A stretch of 64,000 nucleotides of DNA, taken from positions 186,001 to 250,000 of the forward strand of contig NZ_FLLQ01000004.1 of the NCBI RefSeq assembly GCF_900088415.1, in the 5' to 3' direction. The notes below the pieces were generated by a model. The model had not been told where the DNA came from, did not search any database, and worked only from the letters and a program-made list of their open reading frames with translations. The stretch is from Vibrio mediterranei. Lineage in GTDB: Bacteria; Pseudomonadota; Gammaproteobacteria; Enterobacterales; Vibrionaceae. Position 1 is the stretch's first letter. Each line of letters opens with the position of its first letter. Position numbers and translations under genes: made by a program. This document shows, one piece after another, positions 1-10,001 of this stretch.

Positions 1-1010
1 CCCCTGCGGAGGCAGGGGTCTTGTTACAGCGAGTACTGAGCGCGCTTTTAGTAGATTCCTGCCTGCGCAGGAATGACGATCCCTGGTGGTTGGGAGCGCT
101 TTAGGTAAATGCCTGCCAGTGCAGGTACATAGCTAGCGGAATGGGTTGTGGGCATTATGTAACTGGAAGATGGAACAATTGCATCCACAACTGATACAGC
201 TGTTACTGTAAACGTCACCCCTGCGGAGGCAGGGGTCTTATTTCAGCGAGTACTGAACGCGCTTTTAGTAGATTCCTGCCTGCGCAGGAATGACGAGCCT
301 TGGTGGTTGGGAGCGCTATAGGTAAATGCCTGCCAGTGCAGGTGCATAGCTAGCGGAATGGTTTGGATACTATAAAACTGGAAAACGGAGCAATTGCATC
401 CACAACTAATACAGCTGTTACTGTAAACGTCACCCCTGCGGAGGCAGGGGTCTTGTTACAGCGAGTACTGAACGCGCTTTTAGTAGATTCCTGCCTGCGC
501 AGGAATGACGAGCCTTTGGTGGTTGGAAGCGCTTTAGGTAAATGGCTGCCAGTACAGGTGCATAGCTAGCGGAATGGTTTGGATACTATGAAACTGGAAG
601 ACGGAGCAATTGCATCCACAACTGATACAGCTGTTACTTTAAACGTCACTCCTGCGGAGGCAGGGGTCTTATTTCAGCGAGTACTGAACGCGCTTTTAGT
701 AGATCCCTGCCTGCGCAGGAATGACGAGCCTTTGGTGGTTGGGAACGCTTTAGGTAAATGCCTGCCAGTGCAGGTACATAGTTAGCGGAATGGTGTGGAT
801 ACTATGTAACTGGAAGACGGAGCAATTACATCCACAATTGACACAGGCGTTATTTTGGGCGTCACCCCTGCGGAGGCAGGGGTCTTGTTACAGCGAGTAC
901 GGAACGCGCTTTTAGTAGATTCCTGCCTGCGCAGGAATGACGAGCTTTGGCTGGTTGAGATCGCTTTAGGTGAACGCCTGCCTGCCAATGCAGGCGCCCG
1001 GCTATAAAAG
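1..1010. repeat. Tandem array of five ~216 bp palindromic units
   Basis: The CCCCTGCGGAGGCAGGGG anchor (or a one-base variant of it) recurs at 1, 218, 433, 649 and 865, giving spacings of 217, 215, 216 and 216 bp. Each unit carries three short inverted repeats: that anchor, a TTCCTGCCTGCGCAGGAA core, and CCTGCCAGTGCAGG. The first unit is cut by the window edge and the fifth degenerates after about 985. Copies differ by a few percent. Because the unit is near a multiple of three, units 3 and 4 contain look-alike 68-codon frames, which I regard as by-products. The array lies directly downstream of cpoB. Its core resembles the dispersed palindromes at 15092-15167 and 26798-26970, so it looks like an amplified REP-type element. 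Confidence 0.9.
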
Positions 1011-1032
1011 CGACAACGCACTTGTCTGATTA

Positions 1033-1821
1033 TTACTTCAAATTGGACTGAGCAACTTTTGCAGAAGAACTACCAGGGTACTCAGCAATTACTTGCTCGT
1101 AGTACTTTTTCGCTTCTGCTGCTTTGTTGCCGCGCTTCGCTAGATCGCCCAATTTAACTAGTGCATCTGCACGTTTGTTGGATTCTTTAAAGCCTAATAC
1201 CGCTTTAAAGCTCTTTTCTGCTTCTGAATCTTGGCGTTTAGCAAAGTAAAGCTGACCTAACCAGTAATGCGTGTTCGGCATAAAGGTTGAGTTTGGATAG
1301 TCTTTTTGGAATTGCTTGAATGCTTCGATAGCACCGGCGTAGTCGCGTTTTTTCAAGATAAGGTCTACAGCATTTTGATATGCCGTTTGCTCATCAGCGT
1401 CTGTGCTGAATTTGCCTTGAGGTGTTGTGCTGTCTTTTGCTACAGGAACTGGGACTGCGGCCGTGCTTGCTTGAGAGCGAAGTTTATCGATCTCAATGAA
1501 TAGTTCTCTTTGACGCTGCAACATTTGCTCCATATCGTAGCTGTTTCGTTCTAGCTGACCACGTAGAGTTGCGATTTCTTGCGTCATTTCATCGAGCTGT
1601 TGCTGCATTTGCAACTGAACTCGGTTTCGGTTCTGAAGCAGGCGTTCTAAGCGTTGAACGTCAGTTTCATTGGTTGCAGCATGGGCTGCTGAAATAGAGG
1701 CAGCAGTTGCCGAGGAAGATGTTGCGCTCAAGTCGGTAACCGGTGCTTTTGTCGCGTAAGCTGTGCTTGCTGCGCCGGCTAGTAACGTAAGCGTAACAAC
1801 GCGCTTAATGTTACTGTTCAT
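1033..1821 (-). CDS. cpoB: CpoB (YbgF), Tol-Pal-associated TPR periplasmic protein
   Basis: CpoB links peptidoglycan synthesis to outer-membrane constriction at the division site by acting on PBP1B and TolA. The 262-residue product has a signal peptide ending in AYA at about residue 23, a Gln/Arg-rich coiled coil at about 52-115, an Ala/Pro linker, and C-terminal TPR repeats from about 145 (YWLGQLYFAKRQDSEA and following). This is the usual family architecture. It is the last gene of the ybgC-tolQRAB-pal-cpoB cluster, 84 bp after pal, with a GAGG ribosome site upstream. The tandem repeat array begins just beyond its stop. Assignment rests on domain order and on position after pal. Confidence 0.95.
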   Translation of the reverse strand: MNSNIKRVVTLTLLAGAASTAYATKAPVTDLSATSSSATAASISAAHAATNETDVQRLERLLQNRNRVQLQMQQQLDEMTQEIATLRGQLERNSYDMEQMLQRQRELFIEIDKLRSQASTAAVPVPVAKDSTTPQGKFSTDADEQTAYQNAVDLILKKRDYAGAIEAFKQFQKDYPNSTFMPNTHYWLGQLYFAKRQDSEAEKSFKAVLGFKESNKRADALVKLGDLAKRGNKAAEAKKYYEQVIAEYPGSSSAKVAQSNLK

Positions 1822-1905
1822 AAAGGTTATTACCTCAATTGCCGTGGCTTAAAACAATGAGTCGCAGCGCAAAGGCTGCGACTCAACAATCTTAAGCAGA
1901 TTGAA

Positions 1906-2430
1906 TTAGTAAACTAGAACTGCGCGACGGTTTTTCGCGTACGCGTCTTCAGATTGACCTAGTACTAGTGGTTTCTCTTCACCGTAGCTTACGATAGAGA
2001 TTTGGTCAGCTTGTACACCAAGAGCTTGGATGTACTTAGCTACAGCTTGTGCACGACGCTCGCCTAGTGCGATGTTGTACTCAGGAGTACCGCGCTCATC
2101 AGCGTGACCTTCGATAGTCACTTTTAGTGATGGGTCTTTGCTTAGGTATGCTGCGTGTGCTGCAAGCATATCTTCGTAGTCACCAGCAATTGTAGAGTTA
2201 TCGAACGCAAAGTAGATAGTTTGGTTTTCACGAAGCGCTTTTTCTTTTAGCTCTTGCTCAGAAAGTTGTGCATTCTCATCGATTGGAGTAGCAACAACAG
2301 TTTCTTGCTGTTGTTGGTTAGAAGTTTCTGCACCTGTTGATGACGCAGCGTCATCAGTTGAGCTACATGCTGTCATCGCAAGAACTGGCAGTGCGATTAG
2401 CAACCCCTTAAAAACTTTGTTTAATTGCAT
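1906..2430 (-). CDS. pal: Pal, peptidoglycan-associated lipoprotein
   Basis: Pal is an outer-membrane lipoprotein that binds peptidoglycan non-covalently and is the outer-membrane end of the Tol-Pal machine. The 174-residue product has a lipobox (LAMTAC, lipidated Cys22), a Ser/Thr/Gln-rich linker, and an OmpA-like C-terminal domain with the peptidoglycan-binding signature [13 protein letters not shown] followed by [10 protein letters not shown]. The ATG is preceded by AAGGAA at good spacing. It follows tolB by 30 bp on the same strand. Nothing is missing from the family fold. Confidence 0.97.
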   Translation of the reverse strand: MQLNKVFKGLLIALPVLAMTACSSTDDAASSTGAETSNQQQQETVVATPIDENAQLSEQELKEKALRENQTIYFAFDNSTIAGDYEDMLAAHAAYLSKDPSLKVTIEGHADERGTPEYNIALGERRAQAVAKYIQALGVQADQISIVSYGEEKPLVLGQSEDAYAKNRRAVLVY

Positions 2431-2460
2431 TGTTATTTCCTTAACCTAAAAATTTAATTG

Positions 2461-3813
2461 CTATAAAAACGGTGACCATGCTGGGGCTCTTACACGCCCA
2501 TTTGTAGCCGGTAATCTAGCTTTAAATCGTCCATCGATGGAGACCATAGAAAGGACGTTAGTTTTGTTATAAATAGAGCTGTATATCACCATGCCACCAT
2601 TTGGTGCGATGCTTGGTGACTCATCTAGCAGTGTTTTCGTGAGGATTTGCACTGAACCTGTCTCTAAGTCTTGTTTTGCAAGATTAAATCCAGAGTTCGA
2701 GCGATTTACCATCACGAGGTAGCGACCGTCAGGGGTGATCTGCCCACCGAGGTTTTGTCTACCCTGCCATGTGATACGTTTGGTTTTACCGTCGGACAAA
2801 TTTACTTCATAAATCTGAGGGTTACCACCCCTATCCGACGTAAAAATAAGGGATTTGCCGTCTGGTTTCCAGAACGGTTCCGTATTATTTGACCTACCGC
2901 TAGTAATTTGACGCAGTTTTCTTGTTTCAAGATTTAACGTATATACATGCAGTTGCCCAGTCTTTGATAGTGTTAACGCTAACGTCTTGCCATCAGGAGA
3001 AAATCTTGGCGCACCATTGTGACGTGGGAATGACGTAATCTTTTCACGCTTACCGGTGTAGATGTTCATGATGAAGATTTCAGCTTGCCCGTTTTGGAAA
3101 CTTACATAGGCAAGTTTTTTCCCATCTGGAGACCAAGCCGGAGACATTAGTGGCTGCTTAGAACGTAGAACAAGCTTCTCGTTATAGCCATCATAGTCAG
3201 CAATACGCATTTGATATGGGTACTGATCTTTGTCATTAACAACGACATAAGCGATTCGCGTTAAGAATGCACCACGCTCACCAGTTAGTTCTTCATAAAC
3301 AAGGTCAGAAATGCGGTGAGCATATTCACGTAGGCGATTGCCTGGAACGGTTGCTTTCTTCTTGAATAGGACGTGGTCGTTCGACAGAACCAGTTGGCCA
3401 TCACCACTTAGAGCCTTTGATTTGCCACCAGTCAATTGACCGCGCACCACATCAACCAGTTGGTAGCTTACTTCGTAGTTACCTTCTGCGTTTTTCACGA
3501 TGGTACCCGTTAGCAACGAATCAACACCAATGGATGTCCACGCTTCAAAGTTAATGTCTGACGCATCGTATGGCGTTTGCGGCATTTTACTAGTTGCTAC
3601 AGGACTAAACTTACCACTTCGTTGTAAGTCTGATGCAATCACGGCCGAAACATCATGAGGAAGTTTTCCCTCACCTTCCCATTTAAATGGGACAATAGCG
3701 ATAGGTCTTGCGGAATCAATACCGTCGGTAATGACAAGTTCTAAAGCGGCATTTGCAGTCTGAGCAGCGAAGCTCAGCACTAATGCCATTCCTAATAGTA
3801 TTCGCTTAATCAC
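2461..3813 (-). CDS. tolB: TolB, periplasmic beta-propeller of Tol-Pal
   Basis: TolB is a periplasmic protein that binds Pal and is displaced by TolA when the inner-membrane motor is energised; it also receives colicins and phage. The 450-residue product has a signal peptide ending in TANA at about residue 22, an alpha/beta N-terminal domain, and six WD40-like/PD40 propeller blades visible as repeated [25 protein letters not shown] and TPDGRYLV motifs. The start is GTG, supported by AGGA eight bases upstream and by the position of the signal peptide. It sits 13 bp after tolA. Confidence 0.96.
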   Translation of the reverse strand: MIKRILLGMALVLSFAAQTANAALELVITDGIDSARPIAIVPFKWEGEGKLPHDVSAVIASDLQRSGKFSPVATSKMPQTPYDASDINFEAWTSIGVDSLLTGTIVKNAEGNYEVSYQLVDVVRGQLTGGKSKALSGDGQLVLSNDHVLFKKKATVPGNRLREYAHRISDLVYEELTGERGAFLTRIAYVVVNDKDQYPYQMRIADYDGYNEKLVLRSKQPLMSPAWSPDGKKLAYVSFQNGQAEIFIMNIYTGKREKITSFPRHNGAPRFSPDGKTLALTLSKTGQLHVYTLNLETRKLRQITSGRSNNTEPFWKPDGKSLIFTSDRGGNPQIYEVNLSDGKTKRITWQGRQNLGGQITPDGRYLVMVNRSNSGFNLAKQDLETGSVQILTKTLLDESPSIAPNGGMVIYSSIYNKTNVLSMVSIDGRFKARLPATNGRVRAPAWSPFL

Positions 3814-3826
3814 GAGGTCTTCCTTT

Positions 3827-4849
3827 TTACTCTGGAACTACGGTCAGATTAATATTTTTAAGTTGTTGGTTCACATCCGCTTCTTTTGAAAGCGGAAAGG
3901 TCCCAACCTGAGCTATCGCACGCTTAGTCGCGGCACAAAGTCTGCTATCTCCATCGAGTACTGCAACTTGACCAGCGATAGCGCCGTTACCCGCAGGTAT
4001 CAGTTTCAAGTTAACTCGACATTGCTTTCCCCGAAAGCTGTCCTCTAGAAGCAGCTTTTGTTGAATCAGCTGAGTGTAGATGGCGCCCATACGTTGTACT
4101 TCTGATGCAACGTGTTTTGAGCGCGCACTAGTATTCAGAGCTGCTTCACTTTCAAGGCCAGAGAAAATGTTATCTAGAGCGGCTTCTTGCTCCTTGCGCT
4201 CACGCTCAAGTTGCTGCAAACGCTCCTTCTCTATTCTGGCTTTTTCTGCTGCTTCTTTGGCGGCTTTCTCTTTAGCAATACGGTCTTTTTCGGCACGCTC
4301 AGCGGCTTCTTTCTCACGCTGGGCTTTTTCTTGTGCTTCTTTGATCGCTCGTTCTTTTTCTAAACGTTCTTTCTCTGCCTTAGCTATCGCCGCTTCTTTA
4401 GCGACTCGTTGTTGCTCAGCAACACGAACAGCTTCTTCTTTGGCTTTACGTTCAGCTTCAGCTTTTGCAGCGCGTTTCCTTTCCACTTCGCGGCGTTTCT
4501 CTGCCTCACGTGCTGCTTGAGCATCTTTCGCTTGTTGCTGTTTCAACTTGCGAATGCGCTCTTCTTCCGCTTTGCGATTACGCTCCAGTTGCTCACTTTC
4601 ACGGCGTAACTTATCAAGGCGGTCTTGTTCTTTTTTAGCTGCGGTTTCGCGCTGCTTGCGAATCTCTTGCGCTTGTTGGCGCACTCTAGCAGGGTCGATG
4701 ACCACCGCTTGCACCATGCCTGTTGGTTCCGCTTTATTCATTGTGAAGTCTGTCCCCCACAATAAAGCAACAACCAGCATCAGGTGAGCAAACAAAGAGA
4801 TCGCTATTGGCTTTCCGTAGCTAGAGTTATTCTTCTTATTGCTTTTCAT
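3827..4849 (-). CDS. tolA: TolA, energy-transducing bridge of Tol-Pal
   Basis: TolA spans the periplasm and transmits proton-motive force from TolQR to TolB-Pal. Visible domains: one N-terminal transmembrane helix (about 14-31), a long Ala/Lys/Glu-rich helical domain II (about 50-225, with [14 protein letters not shown] repeats), and a compact domain III carrying two cysteines (GKQCRV and SRLCAA) expected to form a disulfide. At 340 residues it is shorter than the roughly 420-residue E. coli protein; the difference lies in the repetitive helix, which varies in length across the family. The Lys/Glu-rich repeats produce long antisense open frames that are not genes. Confidence 0.95.
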   Translation of the reverse strand: MKSNKKNNSSYGKPIAISLFAHLMLVVALLWGTDFTMNKAEPTGMVQAVVIDPARVRQQAQEIRKQRETAAKKEQDRLDKLRRESEQLERNRKAEEERIRKLKQQQAKDAQAAREAEKRREVERKRAAKAEAERKAKEEAVRVAEQQRVAKEAAIAKAEKERLEKERAIKEAQEKAQREKEAAERAEKDRIAKEKAAKEAAEKARIEKERLQQLERERKEQEAALDNIFSGLESEAALNTSARSKHVASEVQRMGAIYTQLIQQKLLLEDSFRGKQCRVNLKLIPAGNGAIAGQVAVLDGDSRLCAATKRAIAQVGTFPLSKEADVNQQLKNINLTVVPE

Positions 4850-4862
4850 ACCGTTGCGATGA

Positions 4863-5306
4863 CTATTCCCTGATATCGGTTAGTAGGCCCACTTTTGGAA
4901 TACCGGCCTGACTTAACTCATCTAACAACAACACTACCTCTGCGTAAGGGGTAGCTGCATCACCGCCTACTGCCACTGGCGAGTTTGGATTGATCGACAG
5001 TTCAGCTCGAACGCGAACAATAATGTCTTGTAAGCTAAGGCCTCTTTGCATGTCTTCGTTATTAACGCTCAAACCAAAATTCCCATCACGGTCGACTTCA
5101 ACAATGATAAAACTTGCGTCGCTGTCACCGGCTAGCTCTGTTGCTGGCTTGGCGGTGGACGTTTTTGGTAGTTCTACATCCACACCTTGAGTGACGAAGG
5201 GTGATGTCACCATAAAAATGATAAGTAGAACTAGCATAACGTCGATATAAGGAACGACGTTGATTTCACATGTCAGCTTGCGTTTCTTTGGTTGGTAGCC
5301 AGCCAT
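4863..5306 (-). CDS. tolR: TolR, Tol-Pal proton-channel subunit
   Basis: TolR is an inner-membrane protein of the ExbD/TolR family; with TolQ it forms the proton-driven stator-like motor. The 147-residue product has a Lys-rich cytoplasmic end, a single transmembrane helix (about 20-40) beginning VPYIDVMLVLL with the protonatable Asp22 of the family, and a periplasmic domain. Its ATG overlaps the tolQ stop by one base (TAATG), indicating translational coupling. tolA follows after 13 bp. Confidence 0.97.
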   Translation of the reverse strand: MAGYQPKKRKLTCEINVVPYIDVMLVLLIIFMVTSPFVTQGVDVELPKTSTAKPATELAGDSDASFIIVEVDRDGNFGLSVNNEDMQRGLSLQDIIVRVRAELSINPNSPVAVGGDAATPYAEVVLLLDELSQAGIPKVGLLTDIRE

Positions 5307-5992
5307 TACTGCTCCCTACCCGCCATTGCTTGTCTATGCAGGATACTGTGGAACTCTTCTGAGAAGGTCGCATAGTTGTGCTCCAATTTGCCTACTTTAT
5401 TGCTGAGTCGGTTGTACGCCATTACTGCCGGGATAGCTGCGAATAGGCCCATTGCTGTTGCGATCAGTGCTTCCGCGATACCAGGTGCTACCATCGCTAG
5501 TGTGGCTTGTTTTACTTCACCCAATGCGATGAACGCGTGCATGATGCCCCAAACGGTACCAAAGAGACCGATATATGGAGAGATAGAACCAACGGTTGCT
5601 AAAAATGGTAGGTTTGTCTCTAGATCTTCTACTTCGCGAGAAACGGCAACACGCATCGAACGCCCCGTTCCTTCCATAATGAAAGCTGGTGATTCAGCGT
5701 TAGATTTACGAAGTCTTAAAAACTCAGTGAAGCCGCTATAGAAAATCTCTTCCGTACCAGAAAGGTCGTCTTTTCTTTTTTTCACATCTTGGTAGATCTG
5801 CGAAAGATCGGCACCTGACCAGAACTTATCTTCAAACTCATCGGAGTCTTTAGTAGCCTGTTTTAGTACCTTGCTGCGTTTGATGATCATCGCCCAAGAT
5901 ACGACTGACATCCCAAGCAGAATCAACATTACCAATTGAACCAGTAGACTTGCCTCTAGAATGAGGTCCACAAACGAAATATCAGCCGTCAC
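5306..5992 (-). CDS. tolQ: TolQ, Tol-Pal proton-channel subunit
   Basis: TolQ is the ExbB/MotA-type inner-membrane subunit of the Tol motor. The 228-residue product has three hydrophobic segments (about 15-35, 135-160, 168-190) with the family signatures [17 protein letters not shown] and [15 protein letters not shown]. The start is GTG, with GGAG ten bases upstream, and lies inside the end of ybgC (11 bp overlap), so the two are probably translationally coupled. Length and motif positions match the family. Confidence 0.96.
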   Translation of the reverse strand: MTADISFVDLILEASLLVQLVMLILLGMSVVSWAMIIKRSKVLKQATKDSDEFEDKFWSGADLSQIYQDVKKRKDDLSGTEEIFYSGFTEFLRLRKSNAESPAFIMEGTGRSMRVAVSREVEDLETNLPFLATVGSISPYIGLFGTVWGIMHAFIALGEVKQATLAMVAPGIAEALIATAMGLFAAIPAVMAYNRLSNKVGKLEHNYATFSEEFHSILHRQAMAGREQ

Positions 5993-6401
5993 TGTTTTTT
6001 AACTCCAATAAGATAGTCGAAGGGATAGCCTTCGGCTTCATTTTTATATTATCGATACATGCCACTTTAACGAGAGCCTTTGCAATTGTCACATTTTGCT
6101 CATCAACAATTTCTTGTTGAAATGTTAATGACGCTCGTTTGAATTCAGAAATATGTGTCTTCACTGTGAGGTGGTCGTCTAGCCGTGCACCGCGGATAAA
6201 ATCAATATCGATATGACGAACGACAAAGCCGACTTGTTGGTCAAGCAGCTGACGTTGATGTACGTTTCTGCTACGAAGCAACTCGGTTCTAGCGCGTTCA
6301 AAGAAATTGAGATAATTCGAATGATAGACCACGCCGCCTGCGTCGGTGTCTTCATAATAGACGGTGACGGGGAATTCGAAATACGGTGATAACTGAGACA
6401 A
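5982..6401 (-). CDS. ybgC: YbgC, acyl-CoA thioesterase of the Tol-Pal operon
   Basis: YbgC is a hot-dog fold thioesterase of the 4-hydroxybenzoyl-CoA thioesterase family, acting on acyl-CoA or acyl-ACP in the cytoplasm and linked to phospholipid metabolism. The 139-residue product carries the family motif [20 protein letters not shown] with the catalytic Asp. The start is an unusual TTG with AGGAAG eight bases upstream; no ATG or GTG in frame would give the normal N-terminus, and the residues before [11 protein letters not shown] match the family's usual short lead. It is the first gene of the Tol-Pal cluster. Confidence 0.93.
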   Translation of the reverse strand: MSQLSPYFEFPVTVYYEDTDAGGVVYHSNYLNFFERARTELLRSRNVHQRQLLDQQVGFVVRHIDIDFIRGARLDDHLTVKTHISEFKRASLTFQQEIVDEQNVTIAKALVKVACIDNIKMKPKAIPSTILLELKNSDG

Positions 6402-6555
6402 ACTGGTAACTTCCTAATGAATACTGCGCTCTAATATAACGCAAGTGATTGTGTTTGTTATAAGAGCTGACAAAAAATTTTGAATAAAGTGCCAAAATTT
6501 ACACTCAACTGATGAAGTTATTAGCAGTTTCGAAAGTTTGTTTGTTTCAAAAGGT

Positions 6556-6583
6556 AAAAAACCCGAGCATAGCTCGGGTTTTC
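6556..6583 (-). terminator. Intrinsic terminator of the cydABX-ybgE operon
   Basis: ACCCGAGC (6561-6568) pairs with GCTCGGGT (6572-6579) around a three-base loop, directly after the ybgE stop. On the minus strand it is followed by a run of T. It separates the cyd operon from the downstream ybgC-tol operon, which is transcribed the same way. Confidence 0.88.
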
Positions 6584-6584
6584 T

Positions 6585-6887
6585 TTAGATAACGTACATT
6601 AACGTTAAGTAACTCAACACAGTTAGTGACAAGTACGGACTGAACACCGCTTGCCAGAGCCAGAACCTCGGTCGGAATCCGACTCCAAACACCATGCTGG
6701 CACAAACAGACAATACAAATAACAATCCTAAGAATGGCGAGAAGCCACCAATGGCGTCAGCGTATTGGTCTGGACTCCACATAAACAAACCGACATTTAC
6801 AAAGCCGAGTATCAGGGATAAGACGCGCAATAGCGTCTTATCTACTGGTTTGTGGAGTTGCTCTAACTGTTGGTTAAGGTTACTCAC
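6585..6887 (-). CDS. ybgE: YbgE, cytochrome bd operon membrane protein
   Basis: YbgE is a small inner-membrane protein encoded with cytochrome bd oxidase in many proteobacteria; its biochemical role is not settled. The 100-residue product has about three hydrophobic segments (LLRVLSLILGFVNVGLFMW, FLGLLFVLSVCASMVFGV, LSLTVLSYLTLMYVI). The start is GTG, and GTGAGTAA overlaps the last codons of cydX by eight bases, so it is probably translated by coupling to cydX. It ends the operon at a strong terminator. Confidence 0.85.
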   Translation of the reverse strand: MSNLNQQLEQLHKPVDKTLLRVLSLILGFVNVGLFMWSPDQYADAIGGFSPFLGLLFVLSVCASMVFGVGFRPRFWLWQAVFSPYLSLTVLSYLTLMYVI

Positions 6888-6987
6888 TATCTTCGTCCAT
6901 CATCTCACTATGCTCTAGCCAAAGAGCATTGATGATGCCAAATGCACACGCAAGTAATACACCTAAAATCCAAGCGAAATACCACAT
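6880..6987 (-). CDS. cydX: CydX, small subunit of cytochrome bd oxidase
   Basis: This 35-codon gene reads MWYFAWILGVLLACAFGIIN followed by ALWLEHSEMMDEDSE. CydX is a single-helix membrane subunit required for stability and activity of the CydAB haem site. The start MWYFAWILG and the position immediately after cydB (12 bp) are diagnostic for the family. One transmembrane helix spans about residues 3-24 and the tail is acidic. A GAAC-type weak ribosome site precedes the ATG, and ybgE overlaps its end. Confidence 0.95.
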   Translation of the reverse strand: MWYFAWILGVLLACAFGIINALWLEHSEMMDEDSE

Positions 6988-6999
6988 ATCAAATGTTCC

Positions 7000-8136
7000 T
7001 TAGTAAAGTGAATTTTTGTTTTCTTCGATGAACTTGTCATCAAGACGACCAAACATCTTGTAGTAAGTCCAAGCTGTGTAGCTAAGAATTACTGGAACCA
7101 TTACGAACGCTACCGCTGTCATTAGGTTCAGAGTCAACTCACTTGAAGTCGCATCCCACATAGTCAAACTATGGTTAGGGTTTAGGCTACTTGGCATTAC
7201 GAATGGGAACATTGCAAAACCAGCCGTAAAGATGATGCCGCCGTTCGCTAGAGAAGAAGCAATGAACGACACTGCACATTTCTCTAGACGAGAAGCCAGT
7301 ACTGCTAGTAGTGGCATCACCACACCTAGTGCTGGAGCAATCCAAAGTAGTGGGTACTTTTCAAAGTTCGCCATCCATGCACCTGCTTCACGAACCACTT
7401 CTTTGTTAAGTGGGTTCGATGCTGCATTGCCGTCAATTGCGCTTACGATTGAATAACCATCAATGTTTTGGATCCAGAAACCTGCTGCTACGAAAGCGGC
7501 AACAACCAGTAAGCCCATTAGCTGTGCTGTGTTGCGAGCACGTGTATGGATGTCACCTGTTGTCTTCATTTGTAGCCAAGTTGAGCCTTGTAGCAAAATC
7601 ATGAACAAGCTCACTAGACCACAAAGTAGCGCAAATGGGTTTAGCAGACCAAAGAACGAACCGTGATACGTTGGCATCATGAATTCACTCAGTTGGAACG
7701 GTACACCTTGTAGCAAGTTACCAAATGCCACACCAAAGATGATTGGTGGAACAAAACCACTGATTGAGATAGCGATGTCCCAAGCGTTACGCCATTTGGT
7801 GTCTTCTAGCTTTGAACGGTAGTCCAGGCCGATTGGACGTAGCCATAGCGCCGCTAGCGTCACAATCATTGCGAAGTAGAAACCGGAGAATGACGTTGCA
7901 TAAACAAGTGGCCATGCAGCGAATAACGCACCACCAGCTGTGATCAACCATACTTGGTTACCATCCCAGTGAGGGGCAATCGAGTTGATCATTACACGGC
8001 GTTGGCTGTCCGTTTTACCTAGGATAGGCACTAAAGCACCTACCCCCATATCAAATCCATCGGTGATTGCGAAACCAGCCAATAGTACGCCGATCAGAAT
8101 CCACCAGATGAGTCGTAAGACTTCGTAATCAAACAT
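7000..8136 (-). CDS. cydB: Cytochrome bd ubiquinol oxidase subunit II
   Basis: CydB is the second large membrane subunit of the high-affinity quinol oxidase that reduces oxygen to water at low oxygen. The 378-residue product has eight or nine predicted helices, starting MFDYEVLRLIWWILIGVLL and including the family segment ITDGFDMGVGALVP. Length matches the E. coli protein (379). It follows cydA after 15 bp and precedes cydX by 12 bp, so all are one transcript. Confidence 0.97.
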   Translation of the reverse strand: MFDYEVLRLIWWILIGVLLAGFAITDGFDMGVGALVPILGKTDSQRRVMINSIAPHWDGNQVWLITAGGALFAAWPLVYATSFSGFYFAMIVTLAALWLRPIGLDYRSKLEDTKWRNAWDIAISISGFVPPIIFGVAFGNLLQGVPFQLSEFMMPTYHGSFFGLLNPFALLCGLVSLFMILLQGSTWLQMKTTGDIHTRARNTAQLMGLLVVAAFVAAGFWIQNIDGYSIVSAIDGNAASNPLNKEVVREAGAWMANFEKYPLLWIAPALGVVMPLLAVLASRLEKCAVSFIASSLANGGIIFTAGFAMFPFVMPSSLNPNHSLTMWDATSSELTLNLMTAVAFVMVPVILSYTAWTYYKMFGRLDDKFIEENKNSLY

Positions 8137-8151
8137 TCTTTTTCTCCTTGC

Positions 8152-9738
8152 TTACGCTTCTACTTGGCGACTAACTTTGTTCTCTACCGTTTCGTCATTT
8201 TGTTCGAAATGGTAACGACCAGTCTTCAAGCTACTTGGACCTTTACGTGCGAATTTCACCATCAAGTAAACTTCAGCAATTAGGAACACAGTGTAGAGGG
8301 CGATGATTGCGAACAGTGAAGACCATAGCTGGCCTACCGTTAACGCTGACGCGGCTACGTGAGTCGGTAGAATTTCACCAACAGCCCACGGTTGACGTCC
8401 GTATTCAGCAACAAACCAACCTGCCTCGATAGCGATCCAAGGTAGTGGGATACTGAATAGCGTTGCTTTGAGAATCCATCTCTTCTGTTCGATTTTTTGA
8501 CGACATGTTTGTACAAACGCTGCGCCGAATACGAATAGCATGATAAAGCCACAGGCAACCATGATACGGAATGACCAGAATAGTGGCCAAACTTTAGGGA
8601 TTGAGTCATCCGCTGCTGCTTGGATTTGGTCTTCAGTCGCATCAACAACTTTGTCTGTGTAGCGTTTAAGTAGTAGACCGTAACCTAGGTCATCTTTCAC
8701 TTCATCAAACGCGGCAACGTTAGCTTCGCTGCGGTCACCTGCACGAAGTTTTTCTAGCAGCTCGTACGCATACATACCGTTACGAATACGATCGACGTGC
8801 TCTTCTCGTAGGTCACGAAGACCAGTTACTGGAGTATCTAGAGAACGCGTTGCGATAATACCCATTACATATGGGATCTTAACCGCGAAGTCGGTGTGCA
8901 TTTCTTCTTGGTTTGGTAAGCCAAACAGAGTAAATGCTGCTGGTGCTGGCTCAGTGTGCCACTCTGCTTCAATAGCTGCGAGTTTCACTTTTTGAACATC
9001 ACCCAGCTCGTAACCTGATTCATCACCAAGTACGATTACCGATAGGATAGATGCCATACCGAACGAGGCTGCGATAGCAAACGAACGACGAGCAAATGCA
9101 ACATCACGACCTTTAAGTAGGTAGTAAGAGCTGATACCTAGGATGAACATTGCACCCGTTGTATAGCCTGATGCTACTGTGTGAACAAACTTAACCTGAG
9201 CTACTGGGTTGAGTACTACCTCAGCAAAGCTCACCATTTCCATACGCATGGTTTCAAAGTTGAACTCAGCGCCTACTGGGTGTTGCATCCAACCGTTCGC
9301 AACAAGGATCCAGAGTGCAGAGAAGTTCGAACCAAGTGCAACTAACCATGTAACGGCTAAATGCTGACGTTTTGAGAGCCTATCCCATCCGAAGAAGAAA
9401 AGTCCGACAAAAGTGGATTCGAGGAAGAAGGCTACGAGGGCTTCGATAGCAAGCGGGGCACCAAATATGTCGCCAACATAATGGGAATAGTAAGACCAGT
9501 TGGTACCAAACTGGAATTCCATAGTAAGACCGGTGGCAACACCTAGAGCGAAGTTAATACCAAATAGCTTACCCCAGAACTTTGTCATGTCCTTGTAGAT
9601 TTGCTTATTGGTCATTACGTAGAGGGACTCCATGATGGCTAGCAGGAATGCCATACCGAGAGTCAATGGAACGAACAAGAAGTGATACATTGCCGTGAGT
9701 GCAAATTGCAGTCTCGACAGATCAACAACGTCTATCAT
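8152..9738 (-). CDS. cydA: Cytochrome bd ubiquinol oxidase subunit I
   Basis: CydA binds haems b558, b595 and d and oxidises ubiquinol. The 528-residue product carries the axial His in [15 protein letters not shown] (about residue 19), the second His in [19 protein letters not shown], and the quinol-binding Q-loop beginning [20 protein letters not shown]. The Q-loop is of the long type ([13 protein letters not shown] to about residue 380), as in enterobacteria. The ATG is supported by AGGAG upstream. Two perfect FNR-type boxes lie about 213 and 264 bp upstream, consistent with anaerobic induction of cyd operons. Confidence 0.97.
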   Translation of the reverse strand: MIDVVDLSRLQFALTAMYHFLFVPLTLGMAFLLAIMESLYVMTNKQIYKDMTKFWGKLFGINFALGVATGLTMEFQFGTNWSYYSHYVGDIFGAPLAIEALVAFFLESTFVGLFFFGWDRLSKRQHLAVTWLVALGSNFSALWILVANGWMQHPVGAEFNFETMRMEMVSFAEVVLNPVAQVKFVHTVASGYTTGAMFILGISSYYLLKGRDVAFARRSFAIAASFGMASILSVIVLGDESGYELGDVQKVKLAAIEAEWHTEPAPAAFTLFGLPNQEEMHTDFAVKIPYVMGIIATRSLDTPVTGLRDLREEHVDRIRNGMYAYELLEKLRAGDRSEANVAAFDEVKDDLGYGLLLKRYTDKVVDATEDQIQAAADDSIPKVWPLFWSFRIMVACGFIMLFVFGAAFVQTCRQKIEQKRWILKATLFSIPLPWIAIEAGWFVAEYGRQPWAVGEILPTHVAASALTVGQLWSSLFAIIALYTVFLIAEVYLMVKFARKGPSSLKTGRYHFEQNDETVENKVSRQVEA

Positions 9739-9950
9739 GGTAACTCCTTTTGTGTCAGCTGAACGACACTTTCTACATTTAGCTTCAAGGACTTTGTTTA
9801 ATAGACATTAAACTTGTTGAGCAAATCATCATCCTTGTTGCAAAAATGTACCTCAATGGTTAGTTAATTGTTAAGCTTGCGCTAATATAGCTGGCGCTAA
9901 TATTACTGGTAAATTGAGTCGGTTTCAAAAGGTTTATTTACAGAGTTGCT

Positions 9951-9964
9951 TTGATTTACATCAA
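9951..9964. promoter_or_regulatory. FNR-type box 1 upstream of cydA
   Basis: TTGATTTACATCAA is a perfect match to the FNR consensus TTGAT-N4-ATCAA. It lies 213 bp upstream of the cydA start in the 524-base non-coding region between cydA and ruvB. I did not identify a convincing -10 at class II spacing, so the promoter geometry is unknown. Confidence 0.8.
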
Positions 9965-10001
9965 TAAACACAAAGAGTTGATTGTACGATCTTTAATCAC
10001 A

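Noticed and set aside
1..1010. Possible CRISPR array
   Set aside because: The unit is about 216 bp with no unique spacers between short direct repeats; the copies are full-length tandem repeats.
363..1021. Three open frames of 68-79 codons (two plus, one minus) with repeated motifs such as SCLRRNDE
   Set aside because: They are translations of the 216-bp repeat and its palindromes; no ribosome sites, and the peptide wording follows the DNA repeat rather than a protein constraint.
4080..4787. Plus-strand open frames of 66-146 codons antisense to tolA
   Set aside because: They arise from the Ala/Lys/Glu-rich repetitive codons of TolA domain II; composition is Ser/Arg-rich and not protein-like.
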